This document shows, piece by piece, positions 25,396 to 39,589 of a DNA stretch of 64,000 nucleotides. Each line of letters starts with the position of its first letter. The first letter of the stretch is position 1. Source of the stretch: Mycogone perniciosa. Taxonomy: Eukaryota > Ascomycota > Sordariomycetes > Hypocreales > Hypocreaceae. The notes beneath the pieces were generated by a model that was not told the DNA's origin, did no database searches, and saw nothing but the letters and a program-made list of their open reading frames with translations. Made by a program: the position numbers and the translations under genes. The stretch lies in contig JAOALB010000082.1 in NCBI GenBank assembly GCA_025331125.1, positions 1 through 64,000 of the forward strand. Direction: 5' to 3'.

Positions 25396-27244
25396 GTTTT
25401 TAGCATTTACTCTTGATATCAAAGACCTTTTCAAACTTCTCTTTATTTTCACTTTATATATATATTAATAATAGCTAAGAGCTATTTAAAATCTCACGTA
25501 AAAGAACCTACTCTGTATTGACATTTAGGTAAAGCTATAAAAGTAAATATTTATAAATTTACTACGAAAGATTAAAAGTTTATACTAATATTAAATATAA
25601 ATAGCCTTTTATAAACCTAAATTGTTTATATTGAAAAACTTATATTCATTGATAGTTAATTGATTGATATACCATTAACGTCCTATAGCAAAAGGCCACT
25701 AATACTAGCAGGGCAAAAGGACGTGCTATACTGGGTCTAACTACAGTATTACTAATAAACATACAAGCTCCCTTATATAGCATTTTATCGCCTTAGCAGG
25801 TATAGTCTTCCAGCTCTACTCCTGTCAGTAGGTTAAAGAGGTATATAAATCTCGCGTAGTATATTAGGTAACTGAGGTTAACTTTAGGGGCTAGCCCTTT
25901 GATTTATAGGCGACTTAGAGGCAAGCCGCAAATAAATCCCTTATAAAGTAAAAAAAAGAGATAAAGGAAAGAATTAAATAATTAGAATTAAAGCTTTAGG
26001 TTGCAGTTAGTTGGGCTTCCTAGTAGCGTAGGTATATTCTAGTAAAAAAAACTAAAAGCCTGCGCTGTTTAAAGGAAATAGTTATAGCTGGTCCCTGATA
26101 AATAAAAGGTCGATTTGCAGATTAAAAGGGCTAGTCTATATTATTATATTTTATTAATCTTCCTGTAATAAAAGATATAGTTATATACTTTCTTCTTGCC
26201 GCAACTGCAGTTTATTATTGCGTTTTTATATTAAAAGCGTATATAATACTGCGCAAAATCTTTATATTAAGACAATAGCTTAGAGATAGTAAGTTCTCCC
26301 TATAAAATTATTAATTTTTTAAAGCATTTTAAGTCAATTAATAGTTTAAATAAATAATATATACAACACATATTTGTCTTTTATTCGCTTTTAAAGCTAA
26401 ACTTCAACTTTAATTTAGCATTATATTAAATGAAAGTAAATATAAGTATTATATTAAAAAGCATTAATTATTTACAGCTTAATTTTATTAATTAATTTAT
26501 AGCTTTATTACTTTATATCCTTTAATAGCTAAAGTACTATTATATATATATACATATAATAAATATATATATTTTTAAATCTTTGAAATTTAATAAAGAT
26601 TTATTATAAGGAGTTTCAAGGTATACGTTTTAGGCAGTATATTATAAATATATTATTTAAATAAATAATAATATCCCTTATATTATTATTATTAGTTAAA
26701 GCAGCTTTAAATTCTTTTAATAGTTTAATTGCCTTACTATTAAATAGTTTTATTAAATTAAATTAGCTATATTTATTTTTAATTTCTTTATTATTTTAGT
26801 ATATTAAAAAGCTACAGCTAATAGCTTTTATAGTAAAGCATAAACTATTTATAAATATTTGTATATCTTAAAAGGCTATTATAACTATTTAATTATTAAA
26901 TTCTTTGACAGCTCTAACCTTATTGCCTAAAAAAAAGGATTAAAACTTCATTAATTTAAAAAAGAGGGATAGTTTTAACTTACTTTTAGTAAATTATATA
27001 GTATTATAACTTTATTATTAATATTAAAATAATTTATTTATATAAATGTTAGCTAGGATAGGTTATAAAGTAAAGGGTATTAATTATTTAGCAATAATAA
27101 TTTAACTATAAATTAAAGCTTTTATATATTAAAGAGTTATATTATAAAAGGGATTTTATTTTCTTTATATAAAATCAAAAAGAAAAGTTATCTTTTATAT
27201 TAAAAGAATTATTTATATAGCTGTTTTAAAAACTAGATTTATAT

Positions 27245-27560
27245 AGTTTGTCGAGGAGGAAATAATACGCCCAAAAACACACAAAAACCAACAGAAGACG
27301 GCCCCAAGGACTAATATTAGAGCCACGAAGCTATCAGCCACTCAAGTAAATACCATTATTGCAGTATTATCGCTAATCTGAGGCTGGATGAAGAGGAAGA
27401 AAAGAAAAGAAAGCTATCTCAGCTGCGATTCCAGCTATTAATACCCCTTTTTTTTTCCCCTAATTTAACTAGTTTCCGACCATTTTCTAGCCTTCCTAAT
27501 CGGGACTAGCTCTTAGGACCTATTAGGCTAGTTATAGGCATGTCAGGTACTCCCAACAAA
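27245..27560. other. GC-normal island of unknown origin
   Basis: About 300 bp with near-balanced composition inside AT-rich R3 sequence. A plus-strand frame running from about 27266 reads through a Glu/Lys-rich segment (LRLDEEEEKKRKLSQLRFQL) with two stops, TAA and TAG. It has no counterpart in R3 copy a, so it may be a separate insertion or a captured host sequence. No termini were identified. Confidence 0.5.
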
Positions 27561-27629
27561 ATAGTTAAAGAGGTATTCTATTTTATATACTTTTAAGCCT
27601 TTATACTATATTTCCGCTTTATAATAAAG

Positions 27630-27782
27630 TGGCCCAGACGTGCCTGACAACAGCTTGCGCTGTTGCCACTTTGTGTGGTAGAGGACAACAACTAGATAGC
27701 CCTTTACAGTCCTGACTTTTAGTTTTAGTTTCTACATGCTCTTTTCACTCTCTGACTCTGACTAGATATCACTTTCGTGATA
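27630..27782 (+). repeat. L1 solo LTR
   Basis: A 153-bp LTR, TGGCCCAGACG...TTTCGTGATA, with perfect TAAAG duplications (27625-27629 and 27783-27787). The hairpin GGCAACAGCGCAAGCTGTTG (opposite strand) is intact. Confidence 0.93.
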
Positions 27783-28056
27783 TAAAGTATTAGTTTAATA
27801 TATATATAAACTGCTTAATATATAAAGTTTAATACTGCCTTTTATATAGAGTTTAAAATACTATAAAGTATATTTATGACTATATAGCCTTTTATACTTT
27901 ATTTTTTAATATATTTTTTAAAGCTAACCGTTTAATTAAAGAAAAACGCTAAATTATTCAATTATACCTTTTTTAAAAGTAGTTTTTTTAATATTATAAT
28001 ATCTTAATAGGTTATTTTAAATATAGTATTTTAAAAGTTAGATGATTTTTATTTTC

Positions 28057-28195
28057 TAATAGGATTAAAGTGTTGGTGAAGAAGCATAGTCTTATTAAGC
28101 TAACTACTAAACAGAAGAATCTAGACTAGAGTAGCAACATATAATAACATATATAATAGAGGTCCTGTATAGTGACCTTAGTGCCGCATATATTA
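28057..28195 (-). repeat. L2 3' LTR
   Basis: A 139-bp repeat. In element orientation it begins TAATATATGCGGCAC and ends CCTATTA; the 5' LTR at 35690-35828 has the same length and boundaries. The canonical TG...CA ends, still visible in the solo LTR at 5663-5812, have become TA...TA by transitions. Confidence 0.9.
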
Positions 28196-28207
28196 ACTCC
28201 CCCCTCT
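28196..28207 (-). other. L2 polypurine tract
   Basis: The minus strand reads AGAGGGGGGAGT directly before the 3' LTR, the position at which plus-strand synthesis is primed in LTR retrotransposons. Confidence 0.75.
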
Positions 28208-28280
28208 AAGATATATTATAGTTGTTTTAACTGTTATTATTCTTCCTGTTTACGTATTATAAAATAAAGCTAAATACAGT

Positions 28281-28375
28281 AAAGCGAGAGAATAAATAAA
28301 GAAAAAAAAGAAAAAAAAGAAAGAAAAAGAGAAAAAAGAGAAAAAAGAAATAAAAGTAAAGAAAAAAGGGGAAAA
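28281..28375 (+). repeat. Purine-only low-complexity tract
   Basis: Nearly 100 bases of A and G with very few pyrimidines (units such as GAAAAAAAA and GAAAAAAGAG). It is pyrimidine-rich in the L2 sense orientation, so it is not the plus-strand primer tract. Confidence 0.8.
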
Positions 28376-29330
28376 ATATAAATATTTATTAATCCTCTTT
28401 TAGGTTTATATATTTAATCGTCTTTATTAACTCTTTAATATATAGATATATTAACACTTTATCTGTTTATATTTATAAGCTTTTTAACATTTTTGATAAC
28501 TTTATTTAGTAGTTTAATTCTCTTTTTATACTTTTATAGTATAATAAAGTTTAAAATTAACTGGATTAAAGTTTATTAAAGTTCTTGATTTATTTTAATT
28601 AACTTTTTTAATAATATTTATATATTCATTTATTAAATTAATTAATATTATTACTATTTTTAGCAGGTTTTTAAACTATAGCTTTATTTATTTACTATAT
28701 TTAAATAACTAGTTTAATATAATAATTAATATTTACTTTATCTTTAAATAACTATATTATTATTTAATAATATTAATATTAGTAATAGTTATTATTATTT
28801 GGTTTACTGCCTATAGCTATAATATTAGTTTTTTATATATATATATCAATTAATATTTATATAGGTTATTGATTGCTTTTATAATTTTATATTATTTTAT
28901 TTAATATACTTATATCTTCAACTTCTCTTTTCATACTATATTTAATACTAGAATATTATATTGCAATGTTTAATCTATAATTTTTACTGCCAGCTTTTTA
29001 AAATTATTTATTTTTATTATTTTATTTATTAAAAATTAAAGTCTTTTAATAGCTTTTTATGTTATAATATAGTTAATAATTTTAGTTTTAATTATTTATT
29101 ATGAGTAAAGCTTTTTTTAATTGCTGTTAATATATCCTGTTCACTTAGTATTAATAAAAGGCTTCTATATATGAATATATTATTTTAAATAATATATTAG
29201 TATTTATTATATTTTAAATATTATTTTTCTTTTTATTTAATATACTATTTATCTCTTTATTTATATTTATTAAATTTATATTATTACTATTAATTATTAT
29301 ATATTCGGTTTATATAGTTATAATGAAACT

Positions 29331-29410
29331 TTTTGATTCTTTTAATTTATTTTTGATTCTTTTAATTTATTTTTGATTCTTTTAATTTATTTTTGATTCT
29401 TTTAATTTAT
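29331..29410. repeat. Tandem repeat, 4 x 20 bp
   Basis: Four identical units of TTTTGATTCTTTTAATTTAT inside the complete L2. Perfect identity within heavily mutated DNA suggests expansion after RIP stopped acting on this copy, or slippage recent enough to escape divergence. Confidence 0.95.
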
Positions 29411-30654
29411 TTTTTATTACTATTTTCTATATTTCTTTGAGTTTTTTCTACTAAAACTCTTTATACTAAGAAAATTTTATTATCGATTATAAAGTAATAT
29501 TTAATAGCAATTAATATAAAGTTAAACATTTTATAGTCTATAAAGAAATAAATTAATTTTCTATTAATATTACACTTTATTTTTTAATATTAAAAATAAT
29601 TATAATGATTATTATTATTATTAATAGACTATAAGAATTTCCTATAGCTTAAATTTATTTTTTAATATTTTAGTTAGCTTAAAGAAGTCTTTACTTTATT
29701 ATACATATATATATATAAATATATACTTTAAAGCAGATTAATTAATATAATGCCTTTATTTTAATTAAATAAAAAGCTTTTTTACTGCTTTTTTTATTAA
29801 TATATATTCTTTAAGCAATCCTATTATATTATTATATTACTATATATCTCTTTTATTATATTTTAATATTAACCTTTTAATTAATTTTTTTTACCTTTTT
29901 TATCAATTTAAACAGATTTTCTTTTTTATAATATAGTTTTAGCGTTAACTGCCTTTATAGCAGTATAGTAATTTACGGCTTTAATAAAATTAAATTAAAT
30001 TATTTAAATTAATAAAATAAATGCTTAAATTAATAGTAGTATATTTATATAATATAGTAACAGTATATAAAATAATATATCAAGCAGGTAAAGATATGTA
30101 ATTCAAAATCTTTAAAAAAGTAATAATTAAAAAAGTAAAAAAAAGAAAAGAAAAAGAAAAAAAAAGTTTTTATAAAATTTAAATTTATAGTAAAGGGTTA
30201 ATAGTTAATAGCTGATTATATTTATTATTTACTTTATAGTATTTATACTTTTTTTATTTATTATTTATTAATATTTATAGCGCGGAAAAATAACTTTTAA
30301 AGTAAAACTTCCTTTTTTTTCCTGCTATTACTTTTTTATAGCTTTTACTAATAATTGCATTTAAATATTTATTTATAAGATATTTATTACCTCTTTAAAC
30401 TCTTTTACTAGTATTTACTTATAAAAGTCTTTAATTAAATATTTGTCTTTAAATTTTTATATAATATTTACTGCTATTAAAATTAATCGCCTTTATTTAA
30501 TTTATTTATTATATTCTGCGCTATATCTTTTTTATTAAATAAAATACTTTATTTAAAGATATTATTATTATTTTTTATCTTTTTATTATTTTCTTTACTT
30601 TTTATTCTTTTTTACCTTTAATTATTATTAAGCCTAATAGTTTTTTTTATTTAT

Positions 30655-30815
30655 TGGCATAGAGGTGCCTGGCGACAGCTCTAAAGCTGTTGCCACTTTA
30701 CGATACACTACATAATATGTTGTTGGCTTCGCTCTTCTGTTAGTTTGGTTTTTAGTTGCTTCTTCATCCACGTTTTTCTCACTTTAACACTAGTCGCACG
30801 TTCACATTTATGATA
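30655..30815 (+). repeat. L1 solo LTR
   Basis: A 161-bp LTR, TGGCATAGAGG...TTATGATA, with perfect TTTAT duplications (30650-30654 and 30816-30820). The hairpin is CGACAGCTCTAAAGCTGTTG. It is intermediate between the two LTR subtypes. Inserted in the complete L2. Confidence 0.92.
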
Positions 30816-33800
30816 TTTATTAAATAAGTTTACCTCTTTAAATTTAGTTATAGATATACTATTAAAATAATATTATATATTTTCTATTTTAAAGCGAATT
30901 TTAAGTTATATATTAATAAATTAACTTTTTTTAACTACTTTAAAAACTTTTATTTACTATGAAAACTATTTTTATAATAGCTTTTGAAACAAATAATATT
31001 TTTATAAAGTTTTAAATATATATTATCTTTTCTTTAAAATTTTATGAATTGATATATTCTATTATATAAATATTTAGCGTTTATTATTATAATATTTATT
31101 ATATGCTATACTTTTTTTTTATATAGTGAATATAATATATTTATTGCCTTTTAATTTATTTTTAAATTTCATTTAAATAAATCTATTAATTTATTTAATT
31201 TAAATTAAAATATTATGTTATTTAATAATATTTTTAATAAAATATTAATAGTATTATGTAATATAAAGTATAAAAATAAAATACCTTTTATTTAAAGTAC
31301 TTTTAATATTACTATATAATATTATATTACTATTTTTACTATTTAAACTTTTTATTTCAAACTTTTATTCATTTATAAATAATAGCGAATATTAAAGTTT
31401 AATTAAGTTTTTCTTCTTTTAAAGATTTATTATCAAAAGTTAAATATAAATATTTTATTATAATTATTAATAATAACTTTAAAGATAATTTAATTATAAA
31501 ATAATAGCTGTTATAAACATATTTATATTTATTTAACTGCTTTATACTTATTTAATATTAATATTAATATTATTCTTTATAATTATGTCTAAATTATTAT
31601 TTTTAAGCAGTTTTTAAAATAATTTAAGTTTTTTTAAATTGTTTTATAGTATAATTTAATTAATATAAATATTAATTATATTTCTTTTAGCTATTATTAT
31701 TTATTTATTATATTTTTAAATAAATATTATAATAGTTTATTTATTTTTAAATTTATGTTTTTTATAGAAAAATAGTCTTTTTAAAGCCGCAGTTATTTTA
31801 TATATTAATATAAAAGCCTTTATTATAAGCTACTTTGAAAATTTACAGTATATAGTTTTAAAGTATATAATATAAGTTTATTTTATTTATTTTATTTAAT
31901 AAAAAGGATTATCTTTTACTGTAAATAATAGCTGTATTTTTTAATTTTTTTATATTAATTATATATTTATAGATAGCTTTTCTTTGTATTTTTAATATTT
32001 TAATTCTTTAACTTAACTTTTTATAAAAAGTACATTCTTTTATAAACTTTAATTTTATGCCTTTATTTTATTTATATAATTATTATAGTAAAGTATATAT
32101 TTTCTTTTTAAATATTATTTAGTTTATTTACTATTCTTAAGTAATTAATATTCTTTTACTTTTCATTATACTTTTTATTTTTTATTATTAATAGTTAAAA
32201 TAGTATATTCAAAATTAAGTTGATATAGCTAAAAATATAATATATATTTAGCTAAAATTAATTTAAATATATTAATATATTTATTAATTAACAGTGTACT
32301 TTTATTAAATTTAATATTAATATTATTATATAATTTATTATCTTTTTATTACTATATAGTCTATTAAAATGATTATATTTAATTATAATAATTGAACTAT
32401 AACTTTTAGCTCTTTTTATACTTATATTAAATATATATTACTTTCAATTCTATGAATTTAAAGTCTTATTTTGCTTATAATGAAAGGTAATTAAAAAATA
32501 ACATAAAATAAATCTTGTATTATAGTATGGTATAATTATTTTATTTATCTCTTTTAATATAAAAGATAAAAAAAACTATTCTTTTTCTGCTAGTATTTAA
32601 TTTAAAGAATATTAATTTATTTAAATTACAATAGTATAGTTTTATTCTTTTATTAAATACCTTTATAATATTTAAAATAACATCTTTTGTAATATTTATT
32701 AATTTAAATTACTTTTTGCATTTTAAATGCTTTTATTTTTTACTTATTCTTTTAATTAATTTATTCTTTTTATATAGCTATATTAATAGTCTTATTTTAT
32801 ATTCTTTTAATACTTCAGGTTTTATTTAAAGCTTATAAATAAATCTCTTTAAAAAGTTATTATTTTTACATATATTTTTTAATCTGCTAATATTATAAGG
32901 ATTTTAAGTTTTTTTAATACTTTTATTTAATCTGCTATAATATTACATTTCAAAGTATTTACTTTAAAATTAAATAGTTTTATTAAAGTATATATAAAAT
33001 AGTTTTTATAAATTTATAGCAAAATAAAGTTTTTTAAATAACTTTAATAAATCTATTAAATGCTAATAGTATTTTTTAAATATATTATGAAAAATTATAA
33101 TATTATTAATATAGGCTTAAATAAAATATTTTATAAACATAATTATTAATTTATAAATTCCTATATAAAAGATAAACTATTTTTAAATTTTGTAATAATA
33201 ATAATGTATAATATTTTTAATTTATAAAAGCTTATTCAAACTATTTAATTTTTATATTCTTTATAGATTAAAAGTTCATAGAAAAAAGGTTAATATATTA
33301 AATAGTAAAATCTACTTTTTTCCTTTTAGTTTTATAATAACTTATTCCTATAATAGTATTAAATAAATATTGAGTATAGTAATTTATTTAATTATTAAAA
33401 GTTTACTATTATTTTAGCCTTTCATTTTCTATTTACTATATATTAAATAATAAAGACTAAATACTTAAATAAAGTTAGTTTTTTTATTTATAATATTTAA
33501 CTTTATATAAAAGGTTTATTTATTATTTTATTGAAAACTTTATAATCTTTTAACTTTAATAAATATAATTTAGCTATTAACTTTTTATTTTATTAATTTT
33601 TAATTAAATTCGTTTTCACTTTTTAATTTTTATGTATAATTTTTAAATATTATATAATGTAATAATCTTTCTTAATAATACTGCTTTATATAAGTTAATT
33701 TTATGAATATATACTTTTTTATGTATTTAACTTTTAAAGATATCTGTTAATTTAACTGCTATTTCTTTCTTTAATATATTTTACTTTTTTTTAAATATAG

Positions 33801-35674
33801 TAATAAAGCTGTTTTTAATTTTTTATTTAATATTTATAAAATACTTTTAATGTTATTTATTATTTTAAATTTTCTTTATTTATTTATACGATTAAAGTAT
33901 ATTATTAATACTATAGCTTTTTCCTATAATATAGTAATATATTTATCTTCATTATAGTTATTTCAATATTTAATTTCTTTATTTTTTATTAATTTTATTA
34001 GGCTATTTAAATTATTTATAACTATTATTTGGCTTTATATTATTATTACACTTAATATCTTCTCTATTATAAATATAAAATAATATCTTTATTTTATATA
34101 TTACTTTGACTATTATATACTTTTATAATATTAATATATTTATATTATATTTAATTAAAACGTCTATATTAATAAATCTATTTAATTTAAAGTCTTTTAT
34201 AATTTATACTTTAATAGTAAAGTGCATATATATCATAATACCTTTAATAGTATTTATAATATAAAAGTTAAACTTTACTTTTTTATTAATTTTAAGTAAT
34301 TTTAACATTCTTTATATTAACTTTAATTTATCTACTATAAAAATTTCTTTATTAAAAGAATAATTTTATTATCAATCTTTATTTACTAGAATATTTAAAT
34401 ATTATATATTTACTGTCGCTATTAAGTTTTACTTTTAAATTTAATTTGAAGTTTATTTTTATATAGTTATACTTTATTAACTATAATACTCTTTTTCAAT
34501 ATACTTTGATTATTTAATTTAACTAGAAAATATAATTTATATCTCTTTTTAATAAATTATATCATTTCTTATATTTTTCAGTAAAAGCAGTAATTCCTTT
34601 TTTTATATCTTTAAACTCTTTAAATTTAAACTTAACCTTTTTACTTTAATTTATTACAGCTATGAATAAAAATACATTTTATTAAATTAATTTATTTATT
34701 CAAATATATATTATATTTTTAATAATCCTGTTATTCATTTATATTAGTTTTATATATACTAGGTAATAGTTTCAAGGGCTTAAATAAAAGTAATAGTTAT
34801 TTAATTCTTTTAACTTTTAAGTTAAATTTAGATTTTATTATATTAAACTTTCTACAAATCGATTTTTTGATTTAAATATTTAGGTTATATTCTTAATATA
34901 GTTCATAATAGTAAATTCTTTAATACTTTAATATTTATTTATTTTTAATTATTTGTTTAATCTTTTAATTCTTTTTTCTTTTAAATTAATATAAATATAA
35001 ATTTAAGTAAACTATTAATTTTTAAGTTTGAAAGGAAATTAATATTGCAGTCTATAAACTTTACTTTTAACCTTTTATTTTAATTAAAGGGCTTAATACC
35101 ATTAATAAAATAGTTAAAGTTAATTTATAAAGCGTAATTATTGAATTACTTAAGTATTTTAAAGATTTATTAACATAATGCATTTAATTTAATTTATATA
35201 TATTTAATTAATATATAAAGTATAATACGGTTAATATTATTAATTTTCTATTAATGTTCATTAATTTAAGTTTTTTATGATTAAATATAATCTATCAAAG
35301 TTTATTTTTTCTTAGCTTAATTAATAAAACATTATTTATTTATTCTTTAAAAAGCTTTATTTATTATTTACTATATAACAACTTTTATAGTTTTTATTCT
35401 CTTAATTAATAAAATAATAATATATAAATAGTTAATTAAAATAAATATATATAAATACTGGGATTAATAGATAAAGTTATTTAAGACTATATATATATTA
35501 ATATAAGTAATATAAATTAATATAGAGAATAGGTATTATTAATTAGTTTTATTAGTTTTGGTTAAATTTAGTTGCTTTTTTTATTACTTCATGCTTTAGA
35601 GCGGCAGGAGGGATAAAAGATAATATCTGGATTAAGGAAAAAAGAATCAAATGTAGCGCTATAACTGTTCTGGA

Positions 35675-35687
35675 GTAATTGCTACCA
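35675..35687 (-). other. L2 primer-binding site, complete copy
   Basis: The minus strand reads TGGTAGCAATTAC two bases inside the 5' LTR. Eleven of the 13 bases match the L1 site TGGTAGCAATTTT. Confidence 0.6.
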
Positions 35688-35689
35688 GT

Positions 35690-35828
35690 TAATAGGATTA
35701 AAGTATTAGTGAAGAAGTATGGTCTTATTAAGTTAACTACTAAATAGAGGAATTTAAACTAGAGTAGCAGCATATAATAATATATGTAATAGAGGTCCTA
35801 TATAGTGACCTTAATGCCGCACATATTA
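35690..35828 (-). repeat. L2 5' LTR
   Basis: A 139-bp LTR paired with 28057-28195; the two differ at scattered transition positions. It starts at the minus-strand equivalent of TAATATGTGCGGC. Confidence 0.9.
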
Positions 35829-38144
35829 TTTTCTTAAAAGTAAATAATATTGCATTATTAATACTTTATTATGAAAGTTTTTAAGGTATAAGTATTATTT
35901 AAGCTATTATTTAATTGAAGGTATTATTAATAAATAAAAATATTATATTATTTATGTAATTTAACTTTTGTAGTTTTTCAACAAAAGATTATATAATTAC
36001 TATTATAACAAGTTAAATAAAGGCAGTAAATAAATAGTATATTAAAGTTATATAAAATACAAAAAAGAATTAAAGATATTAATAATCTTTAAAAGAGATT
36101 ATATCTTAGCGGAAATAATTAAATTATTATTTTTTATGGTTTTATTTAAACTTTACAGTTTATTATAAAAAAAGCCTATTAGACAATATACTTAAGCTAG
36201 CTTTATTTTTATAGTTAAGGTATTAACTTATTAGCGAAAACTATATTAAAGGCCTTTTTAATATTAACTATAATTAAAACAGCTATTTTACGATTATAAA
36301 AAGCTAATTTAATTTTATAAATTAAAGCTATAATTAAATTAATATCAAATGTTTTGAAAAAGGCGCTAGCCTATTTAATATATATAATAGCTGCTATTTA
36401 ATTGCAGTAAATATTATCCTTTATATAATAAAATATTTAAATCTCTTACTTAAATCTAAAAAAGAGATTAGCCTTTAAGCCTTTAAAGATAAAAGATTCT
36501 TTTCTTTAATTTAAAGATTATTACTACTTTAATTAATTTAAAAATAAATAAACAATACCCGATTTTAAAGTAAATTTTATAAAAACAGTAAATGTATTAT
36601 TTAATTATTAGCTAATAGAAATATAGAAGGTTTATTATAGTATTATTAACGCTTAAAGATATATTTTATATATATATTATAGCTACTGCTGCTTTTTTAA
36701 TAAAAACTATTATAAAAATTATAATTTATCATTATTAGTTAATTAAAATATATAAATCTTTAATATTATCAACTGCTATATATCTTTTAAATCTAATATT
36801 ATAAAAGGTAATAGCTTTTCTTTTAAAAAAAAGTAAAGATTCAATTACTTATGTACAATAATAATAGTTAAAGGATTAATTTTAATTTAGCCTAATAGGT
36901 CATATAAAAGATATCTTCATTTCCTTTAACTATATTATTTATTATATTTTATTAATACACCTTTTTAATATTTCTCATTAATTTTTTAACAGTCCTTCAA
37001 ATATTAGAAAAATAACCGTGTAATAGTATAGCTGCTATTCTTTTAACTATTAAAAAAGCTTAATAGCTCTCTTTATTCTAGTTTAAAAGGTAATTAGCTT
37101 AATGATTAATAATTTATTTCAATAAATTTATAAAAGAGAAAGAGTAGCGCTTTAACTGCTTAATTTATAGCCATTGCCATTAATTAAAGAAAAGGAAAAA
37201 ATAAAATGTTTTCTTTAGTTAAAATTAAAAAATATATTTTATTATCCCTTTTAACTTTTAGCCTCTTATTTAATATTAAGTAATAGGCTGAAATGAAAAT
37301 TATAATATTTAATATAATATAATTAAAGCTAGTAAATAAGTATTTTTTAATATAGTTTTTATTAGTAATATATTCTAAAATATTCAATTAATTATATCAT
37401 TTAATATATAAATTAAAATATTTTATAATTTAAGGAGAGAAAGGCTAGTTTTAAAGGCTTAATTAACTATTAATATACTTTAATTGCAGTTATTAAGCTA
37501 TAAAAAGTATATAATATTAAAGTTCCCAGCTATTATATAATTTTTAGCAATTAGCTATATAAATAAAGTGTTGAAGGCTTAAATATATTATATTCTCTAT
37601 AAAGGTTTATAGTTCTAATTCTATTAATATAGACTTAGAAGAGTTTTTAAATAATTTTAATGAATAGTCATTTAATTTAAATTTTTATTTTTTTATTTAT
37701 ATATATAAAAACTTATAGGTAAATATTACAGTCTATTTAAATTATTGCTAAGAAAGGTTTAGAATTTTCTATATTATACTATATAGCAGTATTTTTTTTA
37801 AATAATATTTATATATAGCCTTTATATTATAATAATATTATAGCCCTCTTTAATTATAAAGTTAAAGGCATTCTTATATATTAGCTTTAATTTATTAATA
37901 TTAATTTAACATATTCTTTAACATTCCTTATTTGTTTAATTTGAATTAAACTTTTTAAATTTTCTCATAGGATTTTTAAATGATCATCTTTTAATATAGC
38001 CTTTTTCTTTATACGCAAAACTATAAAAGTCTCTTTACTGCTATTATATATAAAAATAAAAAGGGGCGAGTAATCATTATATTTTAAGCAGTATTTAAAG
38101 GGTTAAAAGTTATAAAGTAAATCTATTAAAATACCTTTATTTTT

Positions 38145-38612
38145 AAGTAGTGCTATTCATACAGATAAAAATTGCTATTTATACAGATAGTCTATGCGTT
38201 ACCCGCAAAATTCTCCCTACAGTTCTTTACACTCTGTAACTTGAACCACAGCAATAATACTACTACAGCAATATTATTAGCGCCGTTACTGAGAAAGAAA
38301 TCCTGCAGGAAAGCGATCAAGTCGTTGAAAGAATCGAATAGAGGAGATAGTAGTGGAGGTGGGATTTCACGGTCGGGTTTAGGCAAATCTAGCAGCTTTA
38401 AAGGCGACTACAGCCAGCTATAGTTTTTACTATTAAGATTAAGGCGTTCAATAAAATTAAACCTAGTTATCTCTTTAAACTAAGTTAATAAAAGGTTAAT
38501 AAGATATCCATTATCGTGACAGCGCTGATAATATTACTGTAGAGATTTTTTCGGGTGGCGCACGGACCATCTATATAAATAGCAATTTTTCTCTATATAA
38601 ATAGCACTACTT
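38145..38612. mobile_element. M2 MITE, copy 3 (best preserved)
   Basis: A 468-bp element, AAGTAGTGCTATT...AATAGCACTACTT, with perfect TTATTTTT duplications (38137-38144 and 38613-38620). Both ends carry two tandem copies of a TGCTATTTATA-CAGAT/TATAGAT motif. The interior (38280-38400) is GC-normal, unlike copies at 11125 and 12014, so this copy escaped most RIP or arrived later. A spurious 83-codon frame covers the middle, but it is not preserved in the other copies and I do not consider it coding. Confidence 0.9.
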
Positions 38613-39589
38613 TTATTTTTTATTAATAAACCTTTTATAGTTTTGCAATTAAAAGGTATATTAATTTTCTATAACTATAAAAAGGGTAAATTAAATATAA
38701 TTTATATATAGCTTTATATAGCTTTAAGCTGTTACCATATTTAATATTTAATAGGCAGATTTATATTTTATCTTGAAAGCTATTATAAAGGTAATATTTA
38801 AAGTTCTTTTAATATATTTCTTAAAAATAAAAATCTTAGCAGTTTTTATACTATAATAAAAAGGCAATCTTTAATATTAGTTTTATTATACTATTAAACC
38901 TAAAAAAGTAAACTTTTTAATAATTAATTTAAAAAAGAAAAGTAAAATCTTTTTTATATTTATTTTAATATAATTATTTTCAACATTAAAAATTAATTAA
39001 GTTTTAGCTAATTTATATTTTTACTTTTAATTCAACAGCTTTAAAGTAATTTACTTTTATATTATTTAAAGACTTTATAATCTTTTTTGAATAGGTTAAA
39101 TTTATATATATATATTATTATGAAACTGCTTTAACCTTTATAGCATTTAAGCAGGCGTTAATTTTATTCCCTTAATTGAAAAGCTTTTATTTAATCTTTT
39201 AATTAACTGGGTTATTAATTATTTACGTTTTATTAGTAATATTTAAACAATAATATTAAGTCTTTATTGAATAATCCTTACAATTAATAGATAAATATAA
39301 TATATCTTATATTTCTATATAGTTAATTTTAGGTCTAGTTTAATGAAAATTTATAGGTTTTTTTACTATTAGCTAAAAGGATTCTAGTTTAATGCATTAG
39401 AGTGATTATGATTATAGTGCGCGTTCAAATAAAATATAATATATAAAAGGGGAGCTTAGCGTGCAGTTTACTAGTATAAAAGTCTTTCAAAGCATTTAAT
39501 TATAGCTTAATTGCAGTATTATTATTATTAGAAAAGTTGTTAATACTTTAAGTTATTTAGATAATAATATTATACTTTCTGCTTATTAA

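Larger units (their letters stand above)
28057..35828 (-). mobile_element. L2 LTR retrotransposon, complete copy
   Basis: A 7772-bp element on the minus strand with two 139-bp LTRs, a PBS, a polypurine tract and perfect TTTTC duplications (28052-28056 and 35829-35833). A solo L1 LTR (30655-30815) was inserted later; without it and its duplication L2 is about 7.6 kb. The interior is saturated with stops, so gag and pol order cannot be read. The length suggests a Ty3/gypsy-type element, but this is inference only. It interrupts R3 copy b. Confidence 0.92.

Noticed and set aside
29331..29410. Tandem repeat as a CRISPR-like array
   Set aside because: Units are contiguous, with no spacers, in a fungal context.
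37184..37387. 67-codon minus-strand frame
   Set aside because: Low-complexity Ile/Asn/Lys-rich translation in degraded R3; the corresponding copy a sequence (12600-12800) does not preserve it.
38172..38423. 83-codon frame in the M2 MITE, and its antisense
   Set aside because: It starts in the TIR, is not preserved in the other two copies, and reflects only the higher GC content of this copy.
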